A model generated the notes under the pieces. The model searched no databases, was not told where the DNA came from, and was given only the letters and a program-made list of their open reading frames with translations. This document shows positions 17,325-25,858 of a stretch of DNA of 64,000 bases, in pieces; position 1 is the stretch's first letter; each line of letters begins with the position of its first letter. A program made the position numbers and the translations under genes. Origin of the DNA: Enterobacteriaceae bacterium 4M9 (GTDB taxonomy: Bacteria; Pseudomonadota; Gammaproteobacteria; Enterobacterales; Enterobacteriaceae); assembly GCA_010092695.1 (NCBI GenBank), contig JAADJJ010000001.1, positions 3,100,001 through 3,164,000 of the forward strand, read 5' to 3'.

Positions 17325-18125
17325 TCAGTGGGTTACATCAGCACCAAACCACTTCTGAGAGATTTTCTCAAGACTTCCGTCCTGTTTCATGTCGGCGATA
17401 GCTTTATCAATCGCCGCCAGCAGTTCAGGGTTGCCCTTACGCAGCGCCACGCCAGAGTCCAGACGTGAGAACGGTGCACCGGCTACCGCCAGCGTATCGT
17501 GCGTTTTCTTCACCAGGTCCAGTGCCGCCAGGCGGTCCACCAGAATGACATTGATACGCCCTACACGCAGATCCTGGTACTTGGTCGGGTCATCGTCATA
17601 GGTGCGCACATCCACACCCTGCACGTTCTCACGCAGCCACTGTTCATAGTTAGTACCCAAGCCCACGCCCACTTTTTTGCCTTTCAGATCGTCCGGCTTC
17701 GTTACGCTGGCCTCGTTGCCTTTTTTCACCAGCGCCTGAATGCCGGAAACGGTATACGGCGTTGAGAAATCATACTTTTTCTTGCGCTCGTCGGAAATGG
17801 TGACCTGGTTAATCACCACATCCACACGTTTGGCATCAAGAGAGGCCAACATGCCGTCCCATTTGGTGGGCTTCAGGTCAGCCTTCACGCCGAGCTGTTT
17901 TGCCAGGTCTTGCGCAAACTCAACCTCAAAGCCAGTCAGCTTGCCATCATCCCCCTGAAAGCTGAACGGCGGATACGTTCCTTCCAGCCCCACACGCAGC
18001 GTACCGCGCTCTTTAATCTGATTGAGCAGATTGTCTGCTGCAAACGTTTTAACGCTCAGGCCCGCCATCAGCGCAACTGCCATTACCGCCACCAGTGCCT
18101 GACGGCCAAATCGTGCTATTTTCAT
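17325..18125 (-). CDS. tcyJ: Periplasmic L-cystine-binding protein
   Basis: A 266-residue solute-binding protein that captures cystine in the periplasm for TcyLN. The N-terminus is a signal peptide (MKIARFGRQALVAVMAVALM, probably cleaved near SVKTFA-AD). The SBP family 3 signature GFEVEFAQDLAKQLG is present. I chose the third of three tandem methionines to match E. coli FliY. In E. coli the fliZ-fliA-fliC block lies upstream; here amyA follows only about 190 bases away. Confidence 0.96.
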   Translation of the reverse strand: MKIARFGRQALVAVMAVALMAGLSVKTFAADNLLNQIKERGTLRVGLEGTYPPFSFQGDDGKLTGFEVEFAQDLAKQLGVKADLKPTKWDGMLASLDAKRVDVVINQVTISDERKKKYDFSTPYTVSGIQALVKKGNEASVTKPDDLKGKKVGVGLGTNYEQWLRENVQGVDVRTYDDDPTKYQDLRVGRINVILVDRLAALDLVKKTHDTLAVAGAPFSRLDSGVALRKGNPELLAAIDKAIADMKQDGSLEKISQKWFGADVTH

Positions 18126-18313
18126 CATCAACCCCTGACTGTGTTATTTGCCTTACATTGTCGATAGTTACACGCAGAAATCAAAAAATACTCTGTCACA
18201 ACTTATGCCTTTTTAATCTATAGCAGATGGCAGTCAGTATGTGAGGCGCTGCGCTTTACGGTTTTTCTTCCATACTCCAGAAGACCTTCAACGGATAAAA
18301 TGGAGCCAGGATT

Positions 18314-19801
18314 ATGAAGAACCCCACCATTGTGCAGTATTTTCACTGGTATTACCCCGGCGACAGCAAACTTTGGCCGGAAGTGACTGAGCGGGCGTCG
18401 TCGCTGCGCGAAATGGGTATTAGCATGGTCTGGCTACCCCCGGCTTATAAAGGCAGCGCCGGAGGATTTTCAGTAGGTTACGACAGCTACGATCTGTTTG
18501 ATTTAGGTGAGTTCGATCAAAAAGGTTCTGTTGCCACGAAATATGGCGATAAAGGCCAGTTGCTGGCCGCCATAGAGGCTCTGCACCAGCAAGACATTGC
18601 TGTACTGCTGGATGTGGTGATGAACCACAAGATGGGCGCAGACGAAAAAGAGCGTATGCAGGTAATGCGCGTGAACCCTGACAACCGCAACGATATTGAT
18701 GAAACCGCATTCGACTGTGACGCCTGGACGCGTTACACCTTCCCGGCCCGGCAGGGTAAATATTCTGAATTTATCTGGGACTTTCGCTGCTTTAGCGGCG
18801 TTGACCATATTGAAGACCCCGATGAAGACGGCATTTTCAAAATCGTTAACGACTACAGCGGCGAAGGCTGGAACGACCAGGTTGATGACGAGAAAGGAAA
18901 TTTTGACTACCTGATGGGCAGCAATATCGACTTTCGCAACCAGGCCGTGACTGAGGAGTTGAAATACTGGGCGCGCTGGGTAATGAACGAAACCCACTGT
19001 GACGGCTTTCGTCTCGATGCCGTCAAACACATCCCGGCCTGGTTTTATCGTCTGTGGATAGACCATGTGCAGGAAGTGGCACCCAATCCGCTCTTTATTG
19101 TGGCGGAATACTGGTCGTATGAGGTTGAGGCACTACAGCAATACATCGACCAGGTCGAAGGTAAAACGATGTTATTTGACGCGCCGCTACAGAACAATTT
19201 TCACAACGCATCCAAAGCGGGACGTGACTACGATATGAGGCAAATATTTGACGGTACGCTGGTTGAAGCAGACCCGTTTCACGCCGTGACGCTGGTCGCA
19301 AACCATGATACTCAGCCGTTACAGGCGCTGGAAGCGCCGGTCGAGCCGTGGTTCAAACCGCTGGCTTACGCGCTTATTCTGCTGCGCGAAAACGGTGTAC
19401 CGTCGGTGTTTTACCCGGATTTGTACGGCGCACACTATGAAGACACTGGTGATGATGGCAACGTCTGGCCGGTCGATATCCCGGCTATTGCTGAACTGCC
19501 TGAGCTGCTACGTGTGCGCCAGCGTTATGCACACGGTGTACAGACGCTGTTTTTCGACCATCCTAATTGCATCGCCTTTAGCCGCAGCGGTACCGATGAC
19601 GATCCCGGCTGCGTGGTGGTGATGTCTAACGGTGATGAAGGTGAAAAAGCCATCGCGCTCGGTGAAAACTACGGCGACAAACGCTGGCGAGATGTTCTCG
19701 GCCACCGCGAAGAGACCGTTGCTACCGACGCGCAGGGGAATGGGGTTTTCACCTGCAACGGCGGCAGCGTCAGCGTGTGGGTGATAGAAGAGACGCTATA
19801 G
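18314..19801 (+). CDS. amyA: Cytoplasmic alpha-amylase
   Basis: A 495-residue GH13 enzyme that hydrolyses alpha-1,4 links of maltodextrins inside the cell. The catalytic residues are Asp235 (GFRLDAVKH), Glu265 (IVAEYW) and Asp332 (NHDTQ), and VVMNHK is conserved region I. There is no signal peptide. The length matches E. coli AmyA. It stands alone with GGAGCCAGG upstream of the ATG. In E. coli it lies beside fliDST, which is absent here. Confidence 0.97.
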   Translation: MKNPTIVQYFHWYYPGDSKLWPEVTERASSLREMGISMVWLPPAYKGSAGGFSVGYDSYDLFDLGEFDQKGSVATKYGDKGQLLAAIEALHQQDIAVLLDVVMNHKMGADEKERMQVMRVNPDNRNDIDETAFDCDAWTRYTFPARQGKYSEFIWDFRCFSGVDHIEDPDEDGIFKIVNDYSGEGWNDQVDDEKGNFDYLMGSNIDFRNQAVTEELKYWARWVMNETHCDGFRLDAVKHIPAWFYRLWIDHVQEVAPNPLFIVAEYWSYEVEALQQYIDQVEGKTMLFDAPLQNNFHNASKAGRDYDMRQIFDGTLVEADPFHAVTLVANHDTQPLQALEAPVEPWFKPLAYALILLRENGVPSVFYPDLYGAHYEDTGDDGNVWPVDIPAIAELPELLRVRQRYAHGVQTLFFDHPNCIAFSRSGTDDDPGCVVVMSNGDEGEKAIALGENYGDKRWRDVLGHREETVATDAQGNGVFTCNGGSVSVWVIEETL

Positions 19802-19805
19802 GCAA

Positions 19806-20324
19806 TCAGGGTGCCTGAGTGGCAACACCTGGGTTTAGCGCGCCCTCGACTGGCGTGCGCCCATCGGACGCAACGCCTGCACTACCGCCCGCAGCACTGT
19901 TTGCAGTTGCTGCGGCCTGCACCGCCTGTAGCGGGTGTTTATCGAGCCAGTCTGCGCACTCTGCCGTCGGGCGTTCAACGCGCTTGAGCGTCATCCCGGC
20001 ATATTCCAGCGTGTCGGCATTAACTTTCGCGGAATACACTTCACGCTTCACCGTCACGTTGTACCAGTCGCCATCGCGCACCATCAGTTTCCCTGGGAGT
20101 GCAATCACCCGCTGCCACTGGCGGCAGTCGAGCGTATCGCCCTCAGGAGTGACGATAAGGCTGGCGATAGCCTGCGGACTGACCAACTCACTCTGTGGCC
20201 CCTGGGACTGCCAGTAGCCGGCCAGGTTTGCCGGTGCCGGGCTTTTCACCACTTCACTGTATTTATCAACCTGGACGCAACCGCTCAGGCCCAACAGCGC
20301 CAGTATGGTAAGTATCTTTTTCAT
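19806..20324 (-). CDS. yedD: Lipoprotein YedD
   Basis: A 172-residue protein with a lipoprotein signal (MKKILTILALLGLSGC, Cys16 as lipidation site), so it is anchored in the envelope. The core (LAGYWQSQGPQSELVSPQ, DTLDCRQWQRVIALPGK) matches E. coli YedD. It is about 35 residues longer because of an alanine-, glycine- and proline-rich tail after residue 135. Its function is unknown. It converges on amyA with four bases between stops. Confidence 0.93.
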   Translation of the reverse strand: MKKILTILALLGLSGCVQVDKYSEVVKSPAPANLAGYWQSQGPQSELVSPQAIASLIVTPEGDTLDCRQWQRVIALPGKLMVRDGDWYNVTVKREVYSAKVNADTLEYAGMTLKRVERPTAECADWLDKHPLQAVQAAATANSAAGGSAGVASDGRTPVEGALNPGVATQAP

Positions 20325-20508
20325 GATTCATCCTGACCACGCAGAAAAAAGGATTGTGACATTAAAGCGTTAACCCTGCCAGCCTGTCCAGGCTGACAAT
20401 AAATTTGATCCTGCTCGGCTTTCAACCGTTTTTAACTTTTGTTTGCATCGGTTCGGCGTAAAATCCGCGCCTTTATTACACTATCCTTCTGAGTTCAGAG
20501 GTTACGTT

Positions 20509-21720
20509 ATGTCATGGCAATCCTTTCGCCAGCAGTTTCTGATTAAGTTCTGGCCCCCTCTCCCTGCGGTTATCGCCGCTGGCATCCTCTCCACCTACTA
20601 TTTTGGTATTACAGGCACCTTCTGGGCCGTGACCGGCGAATTTACCCGCTGGGGTGGACAGCTATTGCAGCTGTTCGGCGTTGAAGCCCAAAACTGGGGC
20701 TATTTTAAGCTCATTCACCTCGACGGCTCGCCGCTTACCCGTATCGACGGCATGATGATTATCGGCATGTTCGGCGGCTGCTTTGCCGCCGCACTCTGGG
20801 CGAATAATGTAAAAATCCGTCTGCCGCAGCACCGCATTCGCATTTTGCAGGCCATCGTTGGCGGCATTATTGCCGGCTTTGGTGCACGCCTGGCAATGGG
20901 CTGTAATCTGGCAGCCTTCTTTACCGGCATTCCGCAGTTTTCGCTTCACGCCTGGTTTTTTGCCATTGCCACTGCGATTGGCTCCTGGGCCGGTGCACGC
21001 TTTACGCTGCTGCCGATGTTTCGCATCCCGGTCAGGCTGCAAAAAGTCTCTGCCGCAGCCCCGCTCACCCAGCAACCCGCGCGCGCTCGCCGCCGTTTTC
21101 GTCTAGGAATGATTGTCTTTTTCGCTATGCTTGCCTGGGGGCTGCTGACGACCATGAATCAGCCGAAGCTCGGCCTGGCCATGCTGTTTGGCGTTGGCTT
21201 TGGTCTACTGATTGAACGTGCGCAAATCTGTTTTACCTCCGCGTTTCGCGATATGTGGATCACCGGGCGCACCCACATGGCGAAGGCGATTATTTTTGGC
21301 ATGGCGGTGAGCGCCATTGGTATCTTCAGTTATGTGCAGCTCGGTGTGGAGCCCAAAATTATGTGGGCCGGTCCGAATGCCGTGCTCGGTGGCTTGCTGT
21401 TTGGCTTTGGCATTGTGCTGGCGGGGGGCTGTGAAACCGGCTGGATGTACCGCGCAGTGGAAGGCCAGGTGCACTACTGGTGGGTAGGCCTTGGCAACGT
21501 GATTGGCTCAACAATCCTTGCCTATTACTGGGACGACATCTCTGGGGCGCTTGCCACCAACTGGGATAAGGTCAACCTGCTCAGTACCTTTGGTCCACTC
21601 GGCGGCCTGCTGGTGACGTATTTGCTGCTGTTGTTTGCTCTGCTGTTGGTTATCGCCCAGGAGAAACGTTTTTTCCGGCGTGCTGCGCCTGCGACGACGG
21701 CGCTTAAGGAGGTCTCATGA
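20509..21720 (+). CDS. yedE: YeeE/YedE-family sulfur/selenium transporter
   Basis: A 403-residue inner-membrane protein with many hydrophobic segments and two related halves. The family signatures GFGARLAMGCNLAAFF and IVLAGGCETGWMYRA each hold a conserved Gly-Cys. YeeE relatives carry thiosulfate; YedE has been linked to selenium use. The ATG at 20509 gives the E. coli start MSWQ. Its stop overlaps the yedF start, so the pair is coupled. The substrate is not shown by the sequence. Confidence 0.93.
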   Translation: MSWQSFRQQFLIKFWPPLPAVIAAGILSTYYFGITGTFWAVTGEFTRWGGQLLQLFGVEAQNWGYFKLIHLDGSPLTRIDGMMIIGMFGGCFAAALWANNVKIRLPQHRIRILQAIVGGIIAGFGARLAMGCNLAAFFTGIPQFSLHAWFFAIATAIGSWAGARFTLLPMFRIPVRLQKVSAAAPLTQQPARARRRFRLGMIVFFAMLAWGLLTTMNQPKLGLAMLFGVGFGLLIERAQICFTSAFRDMWITGRTHMAKAIIFGMAVSAIGIFSYVQLGVEPKIMWAGPNAVLGGLLFGFGIVLAGGCETGWMYRAVEGQVHYWWVGLGNVIGSTILAYYWDDISGALATNWDKVNLLSTFGPLGGLLVTYLLLLFALLLVIAQEKRFFRRAAPATTALKEVS

Positions 21721-21950
21721 AAGATATCGTTCCCGACTACCGTCTGGATATGGTGGGCGAACCCTGCCCTTACCCGGCAGTTGCCACACTCGAGGCCATG
21801 CCGCAGCTAAAAAAAGGGCAAGTGCTTGAGGTGGTGAGCGACTGCCCGCAGTCAATTAATAACATCCCGTTGGATGCCGAAAACCACGGCTATACCGTGC
21901 TGGATATTCAGCAGGACGGCCCCACGATTCGCTATCTGATTCAGCGCTGA
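21717..21950 (+). CDS. yedF: TusA-family sulfur carrier protein YedF
   Basis: A 77-residue SirA/TusA-fold protein. The cysteine of the CPxP motif is present in GEPCPYPAVATLEAM, where TusA carries persulfide. It probably takes sulfur or selenium from the YedE transporter and passes it on. It overlaps yedE by four bases (ATGA) and is followed by a terminator. Confidence 0.95.
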   Translation: MKDIVPDYRLDMVGEPCPYPAVATLEAMPQLKKGQVLEVVSDCPQSINNIPLDAENHGYTVLDIQQDGPTIRYLIQR

Positions 21951-21968
21951 GTTTTTGAGGGCGGGAAA

Positions 21969-22000
21969 ACGGGGTGCGCCAGATGGTGCGCCCCGTTTTT
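21969..22000 (+). terminator. Terminator of yedEF
   Basis: ACGGGGTGCGCC and GGTGCGCCCCGT pair with two G-U wobbles around a short loop, followed by TTTTTG. It lies 18 bases after yedF and 50 bases before CRISPR array 1. Confidence 0.75.
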
Positions 22001-22049
22001 GTTTGGTAGGGATAACGCTACGTATTGTGATGCTGTAGTGATGGATAGC

Positions 22050-22667
22050 GGTATTATCCCCGCCTGCGCGGGGAACACTTTAAAAGGGGGTTATCGTGGC
22101 TACAGGACCACGGTTTATCCTCGCCTGCGCGGGGAACACGCGCAGAGAGCTGCGGCGGCATGGGCTGAAACCGGTTTATCCCCGCCCATGAAGAGGCTTT
22201 AGCGATTTTGTCGGTTTATCCCCGCCTGCGCGGGGAACACCAAACCTCTCATATTTCTCATTATTTCCCAAACGGTTTATCCCCGCCTGCGCGGGGAACA
22301 CTTTGTCATTTACTTTCAGTGAGTGGCGATACCCGGTTTATCCCCGCCTGCGCGGGGAACACGAAATTCTGGCCTCGGCATTCGTCGGGGCTTTCGGTTT
22401 ATCCCCGCCTGCGCGGGGAACACTGAAGCTTGGCGCCCAGCTTGACAGCCAGAACCGGTTTATCCCCGCCTGCGCGGGGAACACCACGCTGGTAGCCCTA
22501 AAGAATGTATCTCAGGCGGTTTATCCCCGCCTGCGCGGGGAACACCATGAAGCCTATGCTAGAAGGTAAGTCTCAGTCGGTTTATCCCCGCCTGCGCGGG
22601 GAACACTCTCGCCCTCAGGAGATAGGCGCAAGAAGCCTCGGTTTATCCCCGCCTGCGCGGGGAACAC
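22050..22667 (-). CRISPR. Type I-E CRISPR array 1 (11 repeats, 2 of them degenerate)
   Basis: 29-base repeats begin CGGTTTATCCCCGCCTG and end CGCGGGGAACAC on the + strand, with 32-base spacers and a 61-base period. They start at 22050 (degenerate 5' part), 22111 (one change), 22172 (right half lost), 22212, 22273, 22334, 22395, 22456, 22517, 22578 and 22639. The repeat is the enterobacterial type I-E form. Damaged repeats sit at the low end and the leader at the high end, so transcription runs on the minus strand from about 22.7 kb. No cas gene adjoins it. Between 22172 and 22212 the period drops to 40 bases, marking a small deletion. Confidence 0.97.
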
Positions 22668-22740
22668 CCTAAACATAACCAACTGTATAACCAGTGCTTT
22701 TTATCACCACAAAAATCCACCCGCTTTTTTGCTATTTTCT
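22668..22740 (-). promoter_or_regulatory. CRISPR array 1 leader
   Basis: The AT-rich sequence at the high end of the array reads, next to the first repeat on the minus strand, GGTTATGTTTAGG. This closely resembles the end of E. coli type I-E leaders. It should hold the promoter of the pre-crRNA and the sites where Cas1-Cas2 and IHF act. Its presence here contrasts with array 2, which has none. Confidence 0.7.
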
Positions 22741-22759
22741 GACGAATCGCCAGAAAGCA

Positions 22760-23797
22760 TCACATCGCGACCGATCTAACCATTTTCCCCTGTAGCACAG
22801 GCGTTACTCTGTCGCGTCGCCACAGGCTCCAGCTCACTTCCTTTTCAGTCAACCGGTACACCATGGTCGCCAGCGTATTTTCATCATCCGGATCGTCGGG
22901 GGCCTGGCGATAAATCGGCAGCCCAGCGTTCTGACTGTCGCTTAATATCGCCAGCGCATCAGACACACCCAGCGGCACTGTACCACGTAACTTAAGCCAC
23001 TCGTCCAGGCGCTGCTGGCGCGCCCCGGAACTGGCCGTCACGATTTGCGCTACGTTGTCAGCATAAATCAGGTGATTGGCATGCCCTCCCGCCTGGTGAA
23101 TTACCCTCACCTGCGGCTCATGCGCGCCCGTCGCCTCCACGCTGTATATCGCGCCCTGCCCGGCCTGCGCCAGCGTATGGTGGAACGACCCCGCTCGCTC
23201 ACTTTCAGTCAGCACCGTCAGCGCCTCATCCAGCGTACGTGCGTTAAGCGCCGCGCGTGCCAGTACCTGGCGCGGCAGCCCATGGGGCCGCTGGCAGGCG
23301 CGAATATTGTTCACCGTATTCACAACACCCGCTGCATTCACGGCAAACGTATGCCCGCACAGCGAGCCAGGATAGGCAAAGCTGCTAAACGCCATCGCCG
23401 CTTGCGGCGTAACCTCTACCAGCGCGCAGTCCTCATAAAGCTGTGGAAAGCCGTCTTCGTTATGGGCGATAACCCTGGCGCCATCCGCATCATGACCATA
23501 AACGGTGGTACAGCCGTCGGAAGTGGACTCCACAAGGTCACCCCGGCAGTTCCAGGCAAACACCTCTTCCAGCGGCGCATCAAGCCCCTGCGCCAGTCCT
23601 TTTACTTCCAGCCAGATATCCGGGTGATGCACCTGCGTGGCTACGCATAGCTGCTTTGCCTGTGCTGAGTTCGCCAGCGCCTGGATCCGCTGCCACAGCG
23701 CTGTTTTACGTACCTTGTTGTGATACGCCGAACGCCCAAACTCACCAAGCTGCCTGCCCACCTCAAGCGGGCTGCCCGCTATTTTCAGTGTTTGCAT
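22760..23797 (-). CDS. C45-family acyltransferase/amidohydrolase-like protein
   Basis: A 345-residue protein of the Ntn-hydrolase family that includes acyl-CoA:6-aminopenicillanate acyltransferase (peptidase C45). The likely nucleophile cysteine is in DGCTTVYGHDADG near residue 95, and the nearby AHNEDGF and CGHTFAVNAAGVVNTVNN are typical of the family. Such enzymes make or break amide bonds and self-process at the cysteine. The ATG at 23797 overlaps the upstream stop by one base (TGATG). It is the last gene of an operon with a CMD-fold protein and an aminotransferase, so it may release an amine from an N-acyl compound. The substrate is unknown. Confidence 0.75.
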   Translation of the reverse strand: MQTLKIAGSPLEVGRQLGEFGRSAYHNKVRKTALWQRIQALANSAQAKQLCVATQVHHPDIWLEVKGLAQGLDAPLEEVFAWNCRGDLVESTSDGCTTVYGHDADGARVIAHNEDGFPQLYEDCALVEVTPQAAMAFSSFAYPGSLCGHTFAVNAAGVVNTVNNIRACQRPHGLPRQVLARAALNARTLDEALTVLTESERAGSFHHTLAQAGQGAIYSVEATGAHEPQVRVIHQAGGHANHLIYADNVAQIVTASSGARQQRLDEWLKLRGTVPLGVSDALAILSDSQNAGLPIYRQAPDDPDDENTLATMVYRLTEKEVSWSLWRRDRVTPVLQGKMVRSVAM

Positions 23798-24360
23798 CAC
23801 AGGGCATCCTCAGGCAACAAGCGCGCCGGGCTGGGCGGCGCGGGCGTTTGTGCGGCGTTCATCACCATGGACAGAAAGGCGTAATAGCCGTTGAGACCAA
23901 CTAAATCCATCACGCCTTTTTCATCGAACGCGGCCACAGCCTGCTGCCATGTTTCATCGCTCACACGTCGGCTCTGGTGTAACTCGCGACAAAAGCGCCA
24001 CACCAGCATTTCATCAGCTTTTAAACCCACTGGCTCCCGGTTGTGGTTGATATCATCAATCGCCGACTGGGCAATCCCCTGCTCGGCGGCAATGGGTGCA
24101 TGAATCGCCCACTCTACCGGCTGCGCCCAGTGGCGCGCCGTCACCAGAATGGCCAACTCCGACAGGCGCGTACCAATGGCGCTGCGATAGCGCAGGTATT
24201 CGCCCAGTCGCTGGGCGTGTGCCATGAGCTCCGGGCTTCGCAGCAGCGGCTCAAACGGCGGCAGTAGCGCACCGCGCGGACCGTTGATGATTTCCTGCGC
24301 CAGCTCGCGCTGGGCGTCGTTCCATTCGTATTCTGCCAGTGCGGGCATTCGGTTGTTCAT
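23797..24360 (-). CDS. Carboxymuconolactone decarboxylase (CMD)-fold protein
   Basis: A 187-residue alpha-helical protein. The region LSELAILVTARHWAQPVEWAIHAPIA (about residues 66-92) is the CMD core, with the conserved Glu and His. There is no CxxC pair, so it is not an AhpD-type peroxidase. It could be a lactonase, decarboxylase or isomerase; the reaction cannot be read from the sequence. It overlaps the aminotransferase by four bases and the C45 gene by one, so the three are translationally coupled. Confidence 0.75.
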   Translation of the reverse strand: MNNRMPALAEYEWNDAQRELAQEIINGPRGALLPPFEPLLRSPELMAHAQRLGEYLRYRSAIGTRLSELAILVTARHWAQPVEWAIHAPIAAEQGIAQSAIDDINHNREPVGLKADEMLVWRFCRELHQSRRVSDETWQQAVAAFDEKGVMDLVGLNGYYAFLSMVMNAAQTPAPPSPARLLPEDAL

Positions 24361-25733
24361 CTGCGGCCTCCGGCAGCTTTTTCAGTCTCTTCGCGCACCA
24401 CATCACGCAGCGTCTGCGCGACAATATCAATCTGTTCTGGAGTGATAATAAAAGGTGGTGCCAACAGCACATGGTCGCCATGCTGGCCGTCAATGGTGCC
24501 GCCCATGGGATACACCATCAGGCCACGCGCCAGACAGCCGCGTTTAATCGCCGCGTTGAGCTTCAGCGCCGGGTCAAACGGCTGCTTGCTGGCCCTGTCG
24601 CGTACCAGTTCAACCCCCATAAACAGCCCGCGCCCGCGAATATCACCGACAAACTCCAGCCCACTCAGCGTTTCATTGAGCATGTTACGCAGATAATCGC
24701 CGCGCTCACGCACCTGTGCCAGCAAATTATCGCGCGCGATCACCTGCTGCACCGCCAGTGCCGCCGCTGCCGCCGTCGGGTGGCAGATATACGTGTGCCC
24801 GTGCTGAAACAGACCGCTGCCGTCGCGCAGCGGAGCCAGCACTTTTTCGCTCGTCAGCACCGCGCCCACTGGCTGATAACCGCCTCCCAACCCTTTGGCG
24901 ATAGTAACGATATCCGGCACTACGCCATCCTGCTCAAACGCATACAGGGTGCCGGTTCGGCCCATGCCGCACATCACTTCATCGGCAATATACAAAATGC
25001 CGTATTTGTCGCAAATATCGCGCACGCCTTTCAGGTAACCCGGCGTTGGCGGCGTCGCACCGCTGGTGGCACCCACTACGGTTTCTGCCAGAGATAGGGT
25101 TAAAAAAAAAAATAAAAAAATATATAATAAAAAAATGAAATGTATATATATATATAATAAATTTTTTTTTTTTTGGGGGGGGGTTTTTTGTTTTTTTTTG
25201 TTTTTTTTTTTTTTTATTTTTTTTTTTTTTTGGGTTTTTTGGGTTTTGGGGGGGGGGGGGGGGGGGGGGGGGGTGTGTTTTGGTGTGGGGTGGGTTGTTG
25301 GTATAGTATTATTTATAGAAATGGTTAGATATTTTGGTGAAGGGGAGGATGATATAAAGTAAGGTATGATTTGAATAATAGAATGATATAAATAGTAATA
25401 AATAGATGAAGAATAAATAAAAAATAGTTGGAAGTTAAGAAGGAATTGTTTAGGTAAATGAAGTAATTTATTATTTTGTAGAAAAATATGGTGAGAAGAT
25501 AAAGGGAGTAAAATTTTAAATTGTAGTTGATACTAAAAATGAAAAAAGTAAATGAAGATAGTGTCACATATAATACAGTTACGAGCAACGTCTCATAACT
25601 AATGATCAACACACTTCCATAATACCCATCTAAACCCCGAACAAACGAATCAAAAAGGCATAGAGATTTTCAAAAGCAGCCGAGACGCAACAGGCGGAGT
25701 GGCACGCAAACTGCGATGAATAATGTGGCTCAT
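24357..25733 (-). CDS. Class III PLP aminotransferase, 5' part masked by bad sequence
   Basis: The intact part (24357 to about 25090, some 244 residues) shows a class III aminotransferase: YIADEVMCGMGRTG, the PLP lysine in TIAKGLGGGYQPVGAV, and HTYICHPTAAAAAL. The N-terminal part is unreadable because of the C-free tract at 25090-25564. The start seems to survive at 25733, where ATG gives MSHIIHRSLRATPPVA, a usual beginning for this family, with CAGGGA upstream. The frame then breaks within 20 codons. From 25733 the gene would be 1377 bases, a normal length, so it is probably whole in the organism. It starts the operon with the CMD and C45 genes. The substrate is unknown. Confidence 0.7.
25090..25564. 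other. Low-complexity tract almost free of C, probable sequencing or assembly artefact
   Basis: Between the C at 25089 and the C at 25565 only one C occurs on the + strand (25533). The tract holds long A, T and G homopolymers, including about 27 consecutive G near 25247-25273 and a zone of T and G only. It interrupts an aminotransferase whose two ends lie at the right distance apart. About 110 further bases up to roughly 25675 look error-rich. Poly-G and one-base drop-out are typical of failed base calls. I read it as bad consensus bridging the gene, not as biology. Confidence 0.8.
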
Positions 25734-25833
25734 AGTGATGTCCCTGAAAGATGAGATATGCTCTCGCACATCGTGATTGATTCATACGCATCCAGTCAAT
25801 AAATTTGTGGTGCATTTGAATCATTAATCCATA

Positions 25834-25858
25834 AAAAAAACCGCTGACTCACAGCGGC
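25834..25858 (-). terminator. Terminator of the RpiR-type regulator gene
   Basis: On the minus strand CCGCTG-TGAGT-CAGCGG is followed by TTTTTTTTA. The stem includes the last codon and stop of the regulator gene. It separates the regulator transcript from the aminotransferase operon. Confidence 0.8.

Noticed and set aside
20662..21075. 137-codon minus frame inside yedE
   Set aside because: Antisense shadow; the yedE frame is fully conserved there.
25141..25362. Poly-G and T/G tracts as possible G-quadruplex or Z-DNA element, and a frame made of Phe and Gly runs
   Set aside because: The tract interrupts a normal enzyme gene whose two ends fit together, and it lacks one base almost wholly, so bad base calls explain it better.
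25630..25824. 64-codon minus frame with several Cys and His, looking like a leader peptide
   Set aside because: Another frame of the same DNA gives the aminotransferase start MSHIIHRSLRATPPVA, and the 3' half lies in error-rich sequence.
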